Notes under the pieces: model-generated
What the model was told of the DNA's origin: nothing
The model's input: the letters and a program-made list of their open reading frames with translations, nothing else
The model's database searches: none
Program-made: the position numbers and the translations under genes
DNA from: Scilla litardierei
Taxonomy: Eukaryota; Streptophyta; Magnoliopsida; Asparagales; Asparagaceae
Length of the DNA: 64,000 nucleotides
Direction: 5' to 3'
Assembly (NCBI GenBank): GCA_030789695.1
Contig: CM061142.1
Coordinates: 143,687,637 to 143,751,636 of the forward strand
Part shown: positions 22,365-33,965 of the stretch, piece after piece
How the letters are laid out: each line of letters opens with the position of its first letter
Position numbering within the stretch: the stretch's first letter is position 1

Positions 22365-24283
22365 CATCACTTTAGGCTTTTGCTCTCTGTACTAATCTAT
22401 TACAAACCCCTAGGCTATATGGAGTAACTAAAGTCCTTAATTTCCCTACCCAAACCCCAGCACAACTGCCTATAGTATGTTTTTCTCTCTCTCTCTCCCC
22501 TCATGAGGAAACCCGACCCCTCTCCCTTCCGAGCTCGCAGCACCCCTCTTTTCCCCGTCATTCTCCAGCCTGTTCACCCCCCTCACCATCATACGAGCTC
22601 CCGCCGACGGCGAGCTCAGATCCGAACGGTCCGACTTCCGCCTGTCGAACCCGATAGCCGCCAGCGGCATCGCCAACTCACCCCGGGCCACCCCGTGACC
22701 CCGCCTCCTCGTCTACACCGTCCCACACGTCGGTGCCTCCAACCTCTGAGCTTCCCTCCGGTAACCTCACCCAGCAGCGCATGCCTCCTCCCTCATCTGT
22801 ACGGCACCGTCACCCACGCCGTTCGCCCTCCCCCTTGCACCGACCAGCACCTCACCCCGAGCTCACCCGTCAGACAACAGCCGCTCGACACCGCCACTTC
22901 ACCGGAGCCCAGCGCAGCTGCACACACCGACGTCGACGAGGCCCCCTCGCCATTCAGATCCATGCCCTCCGGCCAGAATGCCGCCATCGCCTCCGGCGTC
23001 CCCTCCCCGTTCTCGGGCAGCCCTCAACCCCCTGTTCCGCCCCCTTCCTTTGTTTGGAACAGAGGAGCCCCGCTAGCCTCCGTCGCCGAGCACCACCACC
23101 TCCCGCCGGAGCCCTCAACCCCCTTCCGACCAGCGACGACAATGGCAGCCTCCCGACGCCCAGCTACACGCCATACGTATCGCCTCCGACCCACCCAGAT
23201 CTCCCCGTCGCATCACCTACCTCTGACGACGACAGTGCCACGGCTCGCCTCCGCCTGCACTCGCCGTCTACATCGCCGCCTGCAGTCCACACCGACGGCG
23301 TCACCCCCTCCACGCTACCGCCGCCGCTTCGATCTCACGTCGCCCCGTCGTCCGCCTTCAGAGTACTGCACATGCGCATGTAAGCATGCCAACATGAGTT
23401 TGTTTATGTATATACTGTTAAGTGGAAACCGTGGAATGTTGCTAATCATTTAGATACACAACCTGTCATTTAATTTCCTATATTAGTTTAACCCTAAGCT
23501 ACATGTTAATTAAGATGTTAATACATATGAATATATATTAGTAAATATGTACCCAGTGTTAGGGTAAGATATTCATGCCATCACTTGATGTTAGTCGTAA
23601 TATAGGGTACGAAAGTCAGCATGTTAGTTCAAACGTAAGTTAGTTCAGACTATATTAATATACTAGTGATTGGATATGTTTATAAACGATACCATGTTAA
23701 GGTTTAAGTTGGTTTATATTCATACTAGTATGTATACCAGTAACTTTATACTATAAGTTTTAAGTACTGCATGAGTCTTATTATAAGCAATACATTCTGT
23801 TATTATGTGACCATAGGTTACAACTTATATATATATTTACATATGTTAGATAAGCAATATTTTAATAATGTTTTATTTGTTTAGAACTTGTTGCTTAATG
23901 TCGCAAATCCGTAACGCAGATGAATTCGTGCCTACCGTACGATCGCGTGGGCACCCAAAAACTCGCATCGCTTCAGGCAAGTATACTATTTTTCAAGGTG
24001 CAAGTATTTAACTCTTGCAAGTATATTGTTTTCCTACAACTCTTTCATGGCGCAAGTACTTATCACCTACAAGTTTAATCTACCTTACCAAGATTTTTGA
24101 GACTGGATTAACTAAATGACGTCTTTTGCAAAATTTGTTACTTAAACAGCTTTTTGAAATGATTTAACGAACTTGGTGCAGTGTTTGGGTTTATCTTCAC
24201 TTTTGAAATATTGTTGTCATGGAAATGCCATCGTTCGCTTGTATCCCATTGATTGCGGAATGTACAACCTAGTGAAATGTGAA

Positions 24284-24433
24284 AATTGGCCACTTTGAGG
24301 CATTACAGATTATTGGTCCTTGGGCCATTACAGACTATTGTGCCTTTGGGCAAATTACGGACTTTTGGGCCTTCGGGCAATTACGGATATTGGGCCCGCG
24401 GGCCATTTACGGAATGTTTGCCATATGGCAAAC
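24284..24433. repeat. Array of hairpin units in LTR D
   Basis: Units of about 25-30 bp begin with ATTAC(A/G)GA and each ends in a short inverted repeat: GGTCCTTGGGCC, GCCTTTGGGC, GCCTTCGGGC (24369-24378, a GCC stem with TTCG loop), GGCCCGCGGGCC (24393-24404) and the 18-bp perfect palindrome GTTTGCCATATGGCAAAC (24416-24433). The right LTR has the same series at about 29265-29414, with one change in the last palindrome. Confidence 0.7.
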
Positions 24434-24689
24434 ATTGAACTACGGATTGACTTATGGACACTTGGGTGGGGTAGTCTAGTGTAGTAGAGGCTGGAAAGCT
24501 GGATTACACTCTAGTGGTGAACTTGACCGACACCTGGCCGGGTCGGTGAGTATAGAGTCATGGGTAGCTCCCGTTGACTTGGGGCTGATGCTTGTCACCT
24601 CCCCCTCGGACACTGGGCTTGTCACTAGATTAAGTACAGGTTGGCACTCTTGTTTACTTTAGCTAATATTGTGAACTATCGACTAAGTT

Positions 24690-24960
24690 TATGTCATGTT
24701 TTACTTTGTACATCGCTAATGTCGTTCCTTTACTTTGTGCATTACAAAAGCCATGTACGTCACCTGTTACTTTATGCACTACATTTGTCATACTCATTAC
24801 TGTACGTACTACACCTGTTACACTTATTGCTGTACACACCGTATTTCCATGCTTATTGCTGTACACACCATATTTCCATGCTTATTGCTGTACACACCAC
24901 ATTGCCATGTTTATTACCTTGCAAACTACAATTGCTATACTTGTCATTCTGTACATCTCA
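24690..24960. repeat. Degenerate tandem repeat of about 29 bp in LTR D
   Basis: Three close copies of TTATTGCTGTACACACC plus a 12-bp tail (ATTTCCATGC-like) lie at about 24815-24903. Older, more diverged copies extend left to about 24690. The right LTR has the equivalent array near 29670-29940. Spacing is continuous with no unique spacers, so this is not a CRISPR array. Confidence 0.65.
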
Positions 24961-25511
24961 TCTGCCATGCCATATGATTCCTATGCTGACACGCTTTGCT
25001 TATTTGTAATCTTATTATGTCACTCCTTTTGCCATATGAATGATTTTGAAAACCTTGACGAGGGTCTTTTTCCCACTAATGTTTTAAATCTTGTCGAGCG
25101 ACCCTCGCTGACGTATATTTCTTGTCTTGTGAAATATACATCAGGTATTAGACAGATTTGCAGAGGAGCAATCCTAGAGACTGAGCAGCTTGATCAGGGT
25201 GCCCAGATGCTGAGATCCGCTGCTGGAGAACAACGAGCCTACGCAACGTCGCTGAAATTTAATAATTGTTGTAATCTTGTTCATGTGTATTTTTGGTTGT
25301 AGTTTTGTTTCTAATGGCCAAGATTTGTGTACTTGTAAATCTGGACATCAATGTAATAATAATGAAATTTCCTTTTGTTCTGAGTTTGAAATGCAAGAAC
25401 TTGTTTACGGTTTACCCACAGACGCTTATTGGGTTGGAGTTTCACCGCTCCAGCCCAAGCGGGCCCGCTCGCGTCCTCGCTCCCAAGTATAATGGGAAGC
25501 GGGGCGTGAAA

Positions 25512-25997
25512 GGTTTTAGTTGTGGCCCATGCAGGTCATGCATTCTACATATTACTCGGAGCAATAGGGATGTCATTATTAGCCAGATTATCTAGATAGA
25601 CCTTGTACGCAAATGTTTTCTTGTTTCTTTTGCAACATGGTAGGTAGACCACACACTCGAAACGGAAATGGAGCCAAGGGGAGTTCTCTATGTTTGTCAG
25701 GGAAGATAGAGACAATGAGCTGGTGGCGAACGATAACATCTGAGTCCTAACCTATCTTCACATTTGGTGATTCCTATAATGAAGGTGCCTATCTTGACTT
25801 TGTCTTATCCTAGGTGTCGTAGGATTACAATCGTTCCTATCTTAGACCCTTTTTCAGTTCAGCAGTTTCATACCTCTACATGTCTTTGCTTCCTTAATAC
25901 TAGGATATCACCTTCACCCTTCATCTATCTGGTGCTCCCTGGATTCTTATCTAACTTAAGAAATTCCGAGGACAGAATTCTTTTAAGGTGGATAGGA
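25512..25997 (+). mobile_element. Tiny internal region of element D
   Basis: Only 486 bp separate the two LTRs. A candidate primer site TGGCCCATGCAGGTC lies at 25523-25537, and a polypurine tract AAGGTGGATAGGA ends at 25997 directly before the right LTR. There is no gag or pol. The GAGGACAGAATTC and polypurine context resembles the end of Tekay/Del chromoviruses, so D is likely a non-autonomous derivative needing their proteins. Confidence 0.8.
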
Positions 25998-28900
25998 TGT
26001 AACGACCGGTATTTTCGAATACTAGAGTGGAGTTCCATTAATTTAAGTCTTTCATAAATATACATTGATGTATGGATACTAATAATATACTTGTTAGTTA
26101 AGTTATTAATAGTGTTATTAATGATTTGAGATTGGAAGTTTAAATGTTTTAAAATTCAAAATGCTTTCAAAATTCGAATTTATTTAAAACCTTCTTTTAT
26201 AATCATAATTAATTTTTGGAAACATTGTACTCATTCAAACCCCCTTTAAAATACTCTAATTATTTTATTACTCAACATTCCTTTTTCCTCTTATTCATAA
26301 TCTCCCCTATTAATGTTGTTATTCAAATATTTTCCAAAATCAAATTTCAAATTCATCTTAAAAACTTTCCTGTTTAAGAACTTCCTAAATTACATAGCTT
26401 TAAATCCCTAATTTTTAATACGTTTCAAACTTTCCTATTTTTGTTATCGTAATAAAGTCTATGACTAATTGGGAATTATCCTGAAATTAAACCTCATTAT
26501 TATTCAACCTTCCAAATTACTTTTGTTTTTAATTTCCATGATAAATATTTTTAAATGCATATGTTTTAATTTCAAACAATTTCCCTATAAGTTTTACTAT
26601 TAAGTTTTCCTAATCAGTTATTATTTAAAAAAAATCCTTTAAATTTTTAAACCTTCTTTTTCCCCCTATTTACTCATTCCTGTAAACATGTTATTACATG
26701 TGGATGGTTATTCAAATTCAAACCCAAAAGTTATAAAATTTGAATGTTTTCAAAAGGATTAAATTTCGAATTTGTTCAAAAATTTCTCTTTAAACCCAAA
26801 TTAAATTATAGCTATTATGGAAACATTTTACCCATTCAAAACCCATTGATCTCTCTAATTATTTAAATTATTCATACCTTCCTATTTACTCTTGCTAATA
26901 AACTCTCCCCGAATAATTACTAATTCAAAACAAATTACCTTCTTCTCATATTTCCTTTTAAAAACTCTTTTAAACCTATATTTATTAGTTTAGAATTTTC
27001 AAATTCAAATTTCAAAACTTATTCTAAAACATTTAAAATTCAAATTAAGCCTTCCTTTTATAAACTCTTTCAAACCTATATTGATTAGCCCTAATTACCC
27101 CCTTTATAACATATTCAATTCTTTATTTTAAACTCTTTCCTTTTTAGCTAACCCAATAACTAAGATTAAGTTGCTCTAAATTCCCCTAATTCAAATTACT
27201 TCCTATTACAACCTAGTTTTTCTATACCCAAGCCAAAGTTCTATTCACGGGCTGTACGAATTCAAACCCACACACCAAAGCTCATATAGGAAGTGACCCT
27301 AAAAGCCTACTCACGTGTTGTCCCTCAAACCATCACTCCATTCTTATATAAACATCACTCTAGGCTTTTGCTCTCTGTACTAATCTATTACAAACCCCTA
27401 GGCTATATGGAGTAACTAAAGTCCTTAATTTCCCTACCCAAACCCCAGCACAGCTGCCTATAGTATGTTTTTCTCTCTCTCTCTCTCCCCTCTTGAGGAA
27501 ACCCGACCCCTCTCCCTTCCGAGCTCGCAGCACCCCTCTTTTCCCCGTCATTCTCCAGCCCGTTCACCCCCTCGCCATCATACGAGCTCCCGCCGGCGGC
27601 GAGCTCAGATCCGAACGCTCCGACTTCCGCCTGTCGAACCCGATAGCCGCCAGCGGCATTGCCAACTCACTCCGGGCCACCCCGTGACCCCGCCTCCTCG
27701 CCTACACCGTCCCACACGTCGGTGCCTCCAACCTCTGAGCTTCCCTCCGGTAACCTCACCCAGCAGCGCATGCCTCCTCCCTCATCTGCACGGCACCGTC
27801 ACCCACACCGTTCGCCCTCCCCCTTGCACCGACCAGCGCCTCACCCCGAGCTCCCCCGTCAGACAACAGCCGCTCGACGCCGCCACTCCACCGGAGCCCA
27901 GCGCCGCTGCACACGCCGACGTCGACGAGGCCCCCTCACCATTCAGATCCACGCCTTCCGGCCAGAACACCGACATCGCCTCCGGCGTCCCCTCCGCGTT
28001 CTCCGACAGCCCTCAACCCCCTGTTCCGCCCCCTTCCTCTGTTCGGAACAGAGGAGCCCCGCTAGCCTCCGTCGCCGAGCACCACCACCTCCTGCTGGAG
28101 CCCTCAACCCCCTTCCGACCAGCGACGACAACGGCAGCCTCCTGACGCCCAGCTACACGCCGTACGTATCGTCTCCGACCCACCCCGATCTCCCTGTCGC
28201 ATCGCCTACCTCTGACGACGATAGTGCCACGGCTCACGTCCGCCTGCACTCATCGTCTGCATCGCCGCCTGCAGTCCACACCGACGGCGTCACCCCCTCC
28301 ACGCCACCGCCGCCGCTTCGATCTCGCGTCGCCCCGCCGTCCGCCTTCAGAGTACTGCACATGCGCATGTAAGCATGCCAACATGAGTTTGTTTATGTAT
28401 ATACTGTTAAGTGGAAACCGTGGAATGTTGCTAATCATTTAGATACACAACCTGTCATTTATATTAGTTTAACCCTAAGCTACATGTTAATTAAGATGTT
28501 AATACATATGAATATATATTAGTAAATATGTACCCAGTGTTAGGATAAGATATTCATGCCATCACTTGATGTTAGTCGTAATATAGGGTACGAAAGTCAG
28601 CATGTTAGTTCAAACGTAAGTTAGTTCAGACTATATTAATATACTAGTGATTGGATATGTTTATAAACGATACCATGTTAAGGTTTAAGTTGGTTTATAT
28701 TCATACTAGTATGTATACCAGCAACTTTATACTATAAGTTTTAATTATTGCATGAGTCTTATTATAAGCAATACATTCTGTTATTATGTGACCATAGGTT
28801 ACAACTTATATATATATTTACGTATGTTAGATAAGCAATATTTTAATAATGTTTTATTTGTTTAGAACTTGTTGCTTAATGTCGCAAATCCGTAACACAG

Positions 28901-30363
28901 ATGAATTCGTGCCTACCGTACGATCGCGTGGGCACCCAAAAACTCGCATCGCTTCAGGCAAGTATACTATTTTTCAAGGTGCAAGTATTTACCTCTTGCA
29001 AGTATATTGTTTTCCTACAACTCTTTCAAGGCGCAAGTACTTATCACCTACAAGTTTAATCTACCTTACCAAGATTTTTGAGACTGGATTTAATAAATGA
29101 CGTCTTTTGCAAAGTTTGTTACTTAAACAGCTTTTTGAAATGATTTAACGAACTTGGTGCAGTGTTTGGGTTTATCTTCACTTTTGAATTATTGTTGTCT
29201 TGGAAATGCCATCGTTCGCTTGTATCCCATTGATTACGGAATGTACAACCTAGTGAAATATGAAAATTGGCCACTTTGAGGCATTACAGATTACTGGGCC
29301 TTGGGCCATTACGGACTATTGTGCCTTTGGGCAAATTACGGACTTTTGGGCCTTCGGGCAATTACGGATATTGGGCCCGCGGGCCATTTACGGAATGTTT
29401 GCCATACGGCAAACATTGAACTACGGATTGACTTATGGACACTTGGGTGGGGTAGTCTAGTGTAGTAGAGTCTGTAAAGCTGGATTACACTCTAGTGGTG
29501 AACTTGACCGACACCTGGCCGGGTCGGTTAGTATAGAGTCACGGGTAGCTCCCGTTGACTTGGGTGTGATGCTGGTCACCTCCCCCTCGGATAATGGGCT
29601 TGTCACTAGATTAAGTACAGGTTGGCACTCTTGTTTACATTAGCTACTATTGTGAACTATCGACTAAGTTTATGTCATGTTTTACTTTGTACATCGCTAA
29701 TGTCGTACCTTTACTTTGTGCATTACAAAATCCATGTACGTCACCTGTTACTTTATGCACTACATTTGTCATACTCATTGCTGTACGTACTACACCTGTT
29801 ACACTTATTGCTATACACACCGCATTTCCATGCTTATTGCTGTACACACCACATTTCCATGCTTATTGCTGTACACACCACATTGCCATGTTTATTACCT
29901 TACAAACTACAATTGCTATACTTGTCATTCTGTACATCTCATCTGCCATGCCATATGATTCCTATGCTGACACGATTTGCTTATTTGTAATCTTATTATG
30001 TCACTCCTTTTGCCATATGAATGATTTTGAAAACCTTGACGAGGGTCTTTTTCCCACTAATGTTTTAAATCTTGCCGAGCGACCATCGCTGACGTATATT
30101 TCTTGTCTTGTGAAATATACGTCAGGTATTAGACAGATTTACAGAGGAGCAATCCTAGAGACTGAGCAGCTTGACCAGGGTGTACTTGTAAATCTAGACA
30201 TCAATGTAATAATAATGAAATTTCCTTTTGTTCTGAGTTTGAAATGCAAGAACCTGTTTACGGTTTACCCATAGACGCTTATTGGGTTGGAGTTTCACCG
30301 CTCCAGCCCAAGCGGGCCCGCTCGCGTCCTCGCTCCCAAGTATATGGGAAGCGGGGCGTGACA
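25998..30363 (+). mobile_element. 3' LTR of element D
   Basis: Starts TGTAACGACC and ends GGGCGTGACA at 30363; 4366 bp. It matches the left LTR throughout with scattered changes and one large difference: about 137 bp present at about 25200-25336 of the left LTR are missing here at about 30180. Flanking 5-mers are GCCGG (21004-21008) and GCTAG (30364-30368), consistent with a target duplication altered at one CpG. C gag resumes right after it. Confidence 0.9.
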
Positions 30364-30368
30364 GCTAG

Positions 30369-31671
30369 AGCCCAATCCTAGGGCCCAAGTAAATGCAGTG
30401 GTCGGAGTTACCACAAGAGGAGGACAGATTACCGACACTATCATGGTACTGGTTTCAAGAAATGTGAGCTAAAAGTCATCCACTAAAGATCAAGATGAAG
30501 ATATTTCTTCTGAAAAGGACATGGAAAAGGCTACAGAGGATCCCAAGGTTATTGGAGAGATGGAGGCTTTGCCTTCTACCTTACCTATTACCATTACGGC
30601 ACAGAATGACACTACTACTTCCAACAAGTCCACTCCAAAAGGATGCCCCCAGAGACAAGGCAAGTCGATCTCCTCTCCCATATCCCTAAAGGTTGGCACT
30701 AGCAAAGATGGAGAAGAAATATACCAAGTTCTCCGAGCTCCTCAACAGAATCCAACGGAATATACCCATCATGGACACAATCACTGAAATCCATACTTAT
30801 GCTAAGTTATTGAAGGATATACTAACAGAAAAACGTAAACAAGAAGAGGTGAAGCTCTTGGATAATTGCACCTCAGTCATTAAGAACTATCTACCGAAGA
30901 AGTTGCCAGATCCCAGGAGTTTCACGGTGCCGTGCTCCATTAGCGGCACCCCAATTAGTAGATATTGATCGACTTGGAAACGAGCATTAGTTTGATGTCG
31001 CTCACTATCCTTAAGAGGTTAAATACCGGGACGAAACTTGAGCCTACTGATATGAGCATTCAATTGGCAGATCACTCTATTACTTATCTGGTGGCATCGC
31101 ACGTGACATCATCTTGCAAATACTGCTCATGCTATGCATGCGGGTAGATTTTGTGATTATGGACATGCCAAAGAAAGGTAGTTTGCAGCTCATATTGGGG
31201 CATCCGTTCATGGCGACGGCCAGAGTCTTAATCGATGTTTGTGAGGGGATGTTATCTTTGAACGTGGGAAATATTGATGTCGAGTTCTGCTTGGTAAAGC
31301 CTATGAAGGAATACACACCATCAGAAGATGCTAATTACCTTGATCTCTTGGAAGACGAAGCTACTTATGCACATACCATGAAGGAGATTTCCAAAGATCT
31401 AATGAAGATGAGCTTGGATAACGATGGCGATTTCGTATACAATAAGGCAGTGGCCGCCTATTTACAAGTACTTGACGAGGAGCCCCGGACATACCCTTGC
31501 GCCATCAAGAACCAGAGGCTACTATCTTCGTGGCCGCTGGGGGCCAACATGGAGAGGCGCACCAACTTCTTCCGCATGAGATCATTGGGAAGCATAACAG
31601 GCGTATTTCATATGCACCCAATATCCTTAATCATCGTTGATAATATTGAGAGAGTCGAGCTTACGACTTAA
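30369..31671 (+). pseudogene. Athila-type Gag end and protease (element C), pol deleted
   Basis: After D, the frame continues with KVGTSKDGEEIYQV, then FSELLNRIQRNIPIMDTITE, TYAKLLKDILTEKRK and SFTVPCSISGTP, the conserved run into the Athila protease. Stops and shifts break the next part, where the catalytic Asp should be. The frame at 31114-31671 keeps LILGHPFMATARVLIDV, the protease C-terminal half. RT, RNase H and integrase are missing: about 270 bp of unrecognised frame follow, then GGGAGGCAACCCA, the sequence usual after Athila pol. This is a large internal deletion. Confidence 0.8.
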
Positions 31672-33256
31672 AACAAGCGCTTATCGGGAGGCAACCCATT
31701 TTCTTTCCATAGCTTTGTTTTTCTTTTCTAATTTCTGTTCTTATTCAAAAACCAAATAATTACGTTTTTAATTGTACAAAAACACAAAAACATAAAAATT
31801 TGATGAGTTCTTCCTTCTATAGGTTGAACAAGGAGGAGAGCGTGCTAAACGATGAAAAGGAGGAGGAGGACCAAGTGGAAAGGAACATAGAGCAATACAC
31901 AGCTTGGGATGCTTGGAGAAGCTACTAGACCGAGTAGGTATCCTACTAAGTCGAGTTATAGAGACATGGAGGAATAGGCAAAAAGTCGCTCTAGAAATCA
32001 ATTGCGACTCGAACGAGTAGTCCCCTACTCGGTCGAGCGACAGACAGAGCCCAAAAACATCGAAAAGAGCACTATGTTTCTAATTTGACTCGACCGATCA
32101 GCTTCACTACTCAGTCGAGCTACAGGAGGAGTCCAAAAGCGCTAAGAAGGGCACGCTGGAAAGATTAATGGACTCGACCGAGTAGCTACTCGGTTGACCT
32201 GCAGAAGGGGCAAAAGAGAGCTGAAAACAATACTTTGTTTCAATTTAGCTCAATCGAGCTGAGTTATCAGCTCAGTCGAGTACTAGGGCGCAAACATCTG
32301 GGCTTCATTCTTATTTATTCTATCTTTTATACTCGACCGAGCAGATATCGCTGCTCGACCGAGCTGCGACTTACTTGTTGGGGCCCACAACTCAAACCAA
32401 GTTCAAACCAATTCTCTTAAAACCTATTCAACTCGGGATTTCTTAACATTAATCCAATTCAAAATCACAAATCCCCAAATCCCGAGTTCCCCTAAACCAT
32501 AATCCTACTCGACCACCGCGCCGCCGCCGTCGTTGCATGCTCCGCTCGAGCGCGTCCAACCTCATCGTCGCTAGGTCCTCCCTTTCCCCTTTACTCTCTC
32601 ATCCTATTCCCCTCTATCTTTCCCTCTCTACCTATCTCTATCTCTCTTCTTCCCCCACCGCCCTAGAACCGGTGCCTCGTCGGAGCAGCGTCACCCGCGC
32701 CACCAGTGTCACTAGCACCGCCCGTGCCACCAGCGCCACCATTGCCACCAACACCGGTGGTGCATATTATCCCCCCCTCTCCTCTCAATGACCCCCTCCT
32801 CCCTCTCCCTCGCACCCACCGTCTCTATCACGATGTGCCCTACTGCAAGGCTCCGACAATTCGTCGAATCAGGCAACAGTGCCGCCCCTCTGCCGCCCGA
32901 GCACCACCTATGCTCGGGCGGTGTCAAACCCTCTTTACACCCTATCCATATGCTTACCATCCCTCTCTTCCTCCCCATCTCCCCCAATTTCGAATCCCAA
33001 AACCCTAATTCTTTTAATTTTGATCCCAAAACCTTATGAATTTCTTAATTACATACAAAAATCACGTTCTTATCATATTGCAGGTACACTTGGAGCCTCT
33101 CGAGGAGGAGCTAGGTTTGGTGTAGCTTGGGGGATTGTCTGGATTTCGACCTTGCACGTGCACATTCTGCTTCCCTTTCGCAGCGACTACGGTTTCGATA
33201 TATTCCGTCCTTTACTATTTTCATTACCATAGTTAGTCGCTTGCCCTATTTGCACG
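31672..33256 (+). other. Pol-env spacer of element C with promoter-like layout
   Basis: In order: GCGCTTATCGGGAGGCAACC at the former pol end; a palindrome cluster (31925-32365); an AT-rich stretch; a CT-rich block (about 32570-32670); GC-rich sequence; an AT-rich stretch ending in a splice-acceptor-like TATTGCAG/G at about 33076-33084; and then the env-like ORF. Short proline-rich frames (32537-33039) show no domain. The layout resembles a plant promoter, leader and first intron, but no transcript evidence is available. Confidence 0.5.
31925..32365. promoter_or_regulatory. Internal palindrome cluster CTCGACCGAG in element C
   Basis: Forms include CTCGGTCGAG near 32029, CTCGACCGA near 32089, CTCAGTCGAG near 32110, CTCGACCGAGTAG near 32173 followed by CTACTCGGTTGA, CTCAATCGAG and CTCAGTCGAG near 32250-32280, and CTCGACCGAG/CTCGACCGAG near 32333-32362. 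This is the same motif family as the cluster in LTR C, but in the internal region between pol and env. Confidence 0.75.
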
Positions 33257-33922
33257 ATGTCTCCTCGCCGACTTAGGCCGAGGAAGCCACCTCCGGCCAA
33301 GAAGAGGAACGCCGACACCAGTGCCTCCTCTTCTCGGCTGGCACGCTACACACGTCAACACTCACCCACACCTGATGAGGAGTACTTGGGGGATTCGTCG
33401 TCCTCATCCGACTCGTCCCAATCCCCTTCCCCCGTGCCTCTAGCCATATAGGCCCCACACACCACCCACACTACTGCTACACCCAGCCACACTACCGCTC
33501 CTACATCCTGCCCAGTACCTCCACTAACCACCCTAAGAACATATTAAATCGTCTTCTGGGACGATGATCACCAGCACACGCTTCATCTCCCTCTCCAACT
33601 TCACCATCATCCTCACCTGCTTCATTCGCATCCCCACCCTCCAGAGCCTAGGACTCCTTTAGGGTGTCCACAGGATCTACCAGATCATATGCTGAGACCA
33701 CCTACTCGCCACCCACACTCGCACGTACACACACCTCACCCTCGAGGCGTTGAGCTCCATTGCCGTCACCCCAGCGGGTGATGGCATTAGCTTCAGGCTG
33801 CTTGACTGCGATGCAGTGGTCACACACGCCGTGATCCACGCCCACTTTCGATTCTCTACCATCCCTGACCGTACCCTCGCCTTCTCCCAGACTAAGAGCT
33901 TACCATGTTCGATGTACGTACT
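33257..33922 (+). pseudogene. Env-like ORF of element C, first part
   Basis: The frame starts MSPRRLRPRKPPPAKKR, basic and proline-rich, with a serine-rich acidic stretch after it, and stops at 33451. Decayed sequence continues to 33922, including a frame with FRLLDCDAVVTHAVIHAHF and IPDRTLAFSQ. Athila elements commonly carry an extra ORF here, often called env-like. I identify it by position and general character only; its function is unknown. It is cut by element A and resumes at 58950. Confidence 0.55.
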
Positions 33923-33965
33923 TTTTGTGTTGGGGTTTTTGGCGGACCCCAGAGCTCGGGTCTGT

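Larger units (their letters stand above)
21009..25511 (+). mobile_element. 5' LTR of element D (Ty3, Tekay/Del-like ends)
   Basis: This 4503-bp LTR starts TGTAACGACC and ends GCGTGAAA (GCGTGACA in the other copy). Its first 1.4 kb is AT-rich. A TATA box at 22357-22364 is followed by a CT-rich tract (22480-22500), a GC-rich block (22500-23380), intron-like AT-rich sequence, and short-repeat regions at 24284-24433 and about 24690-24960. Orientation follows from the polypurine tract before the second copy. Proline-rich frames in the GC block are not kept between the two LTRs. Confidence 0.9.

Noticed and set aside
22503..23453. Proline/arginine-rich frame of 316 codons in LTR D, with a similar one at 27465-28372
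   Set aside because: The two LTR copies differ by frame-changing single-base differences in this block, and several frames on both strands are open at once. The open frames follow from GC-rich composition of a leader-like segment, not from selection for a protein.
24815..24903. Possible CRISPR-like repeat array
   Set aside because: Units are directly adjacent without unique spacers, occur in both LTRs of a plant retrotransposon, and grade into older diverged copies. It is a minisatellite.
25200..25336. Intron removed by splicing in the right LTR of D
   Set aside because: The missing segment starts GGTGCCC and ends ATTTGTG, without a convincing donor and acceptor pair; a microhomology deletion fits better.
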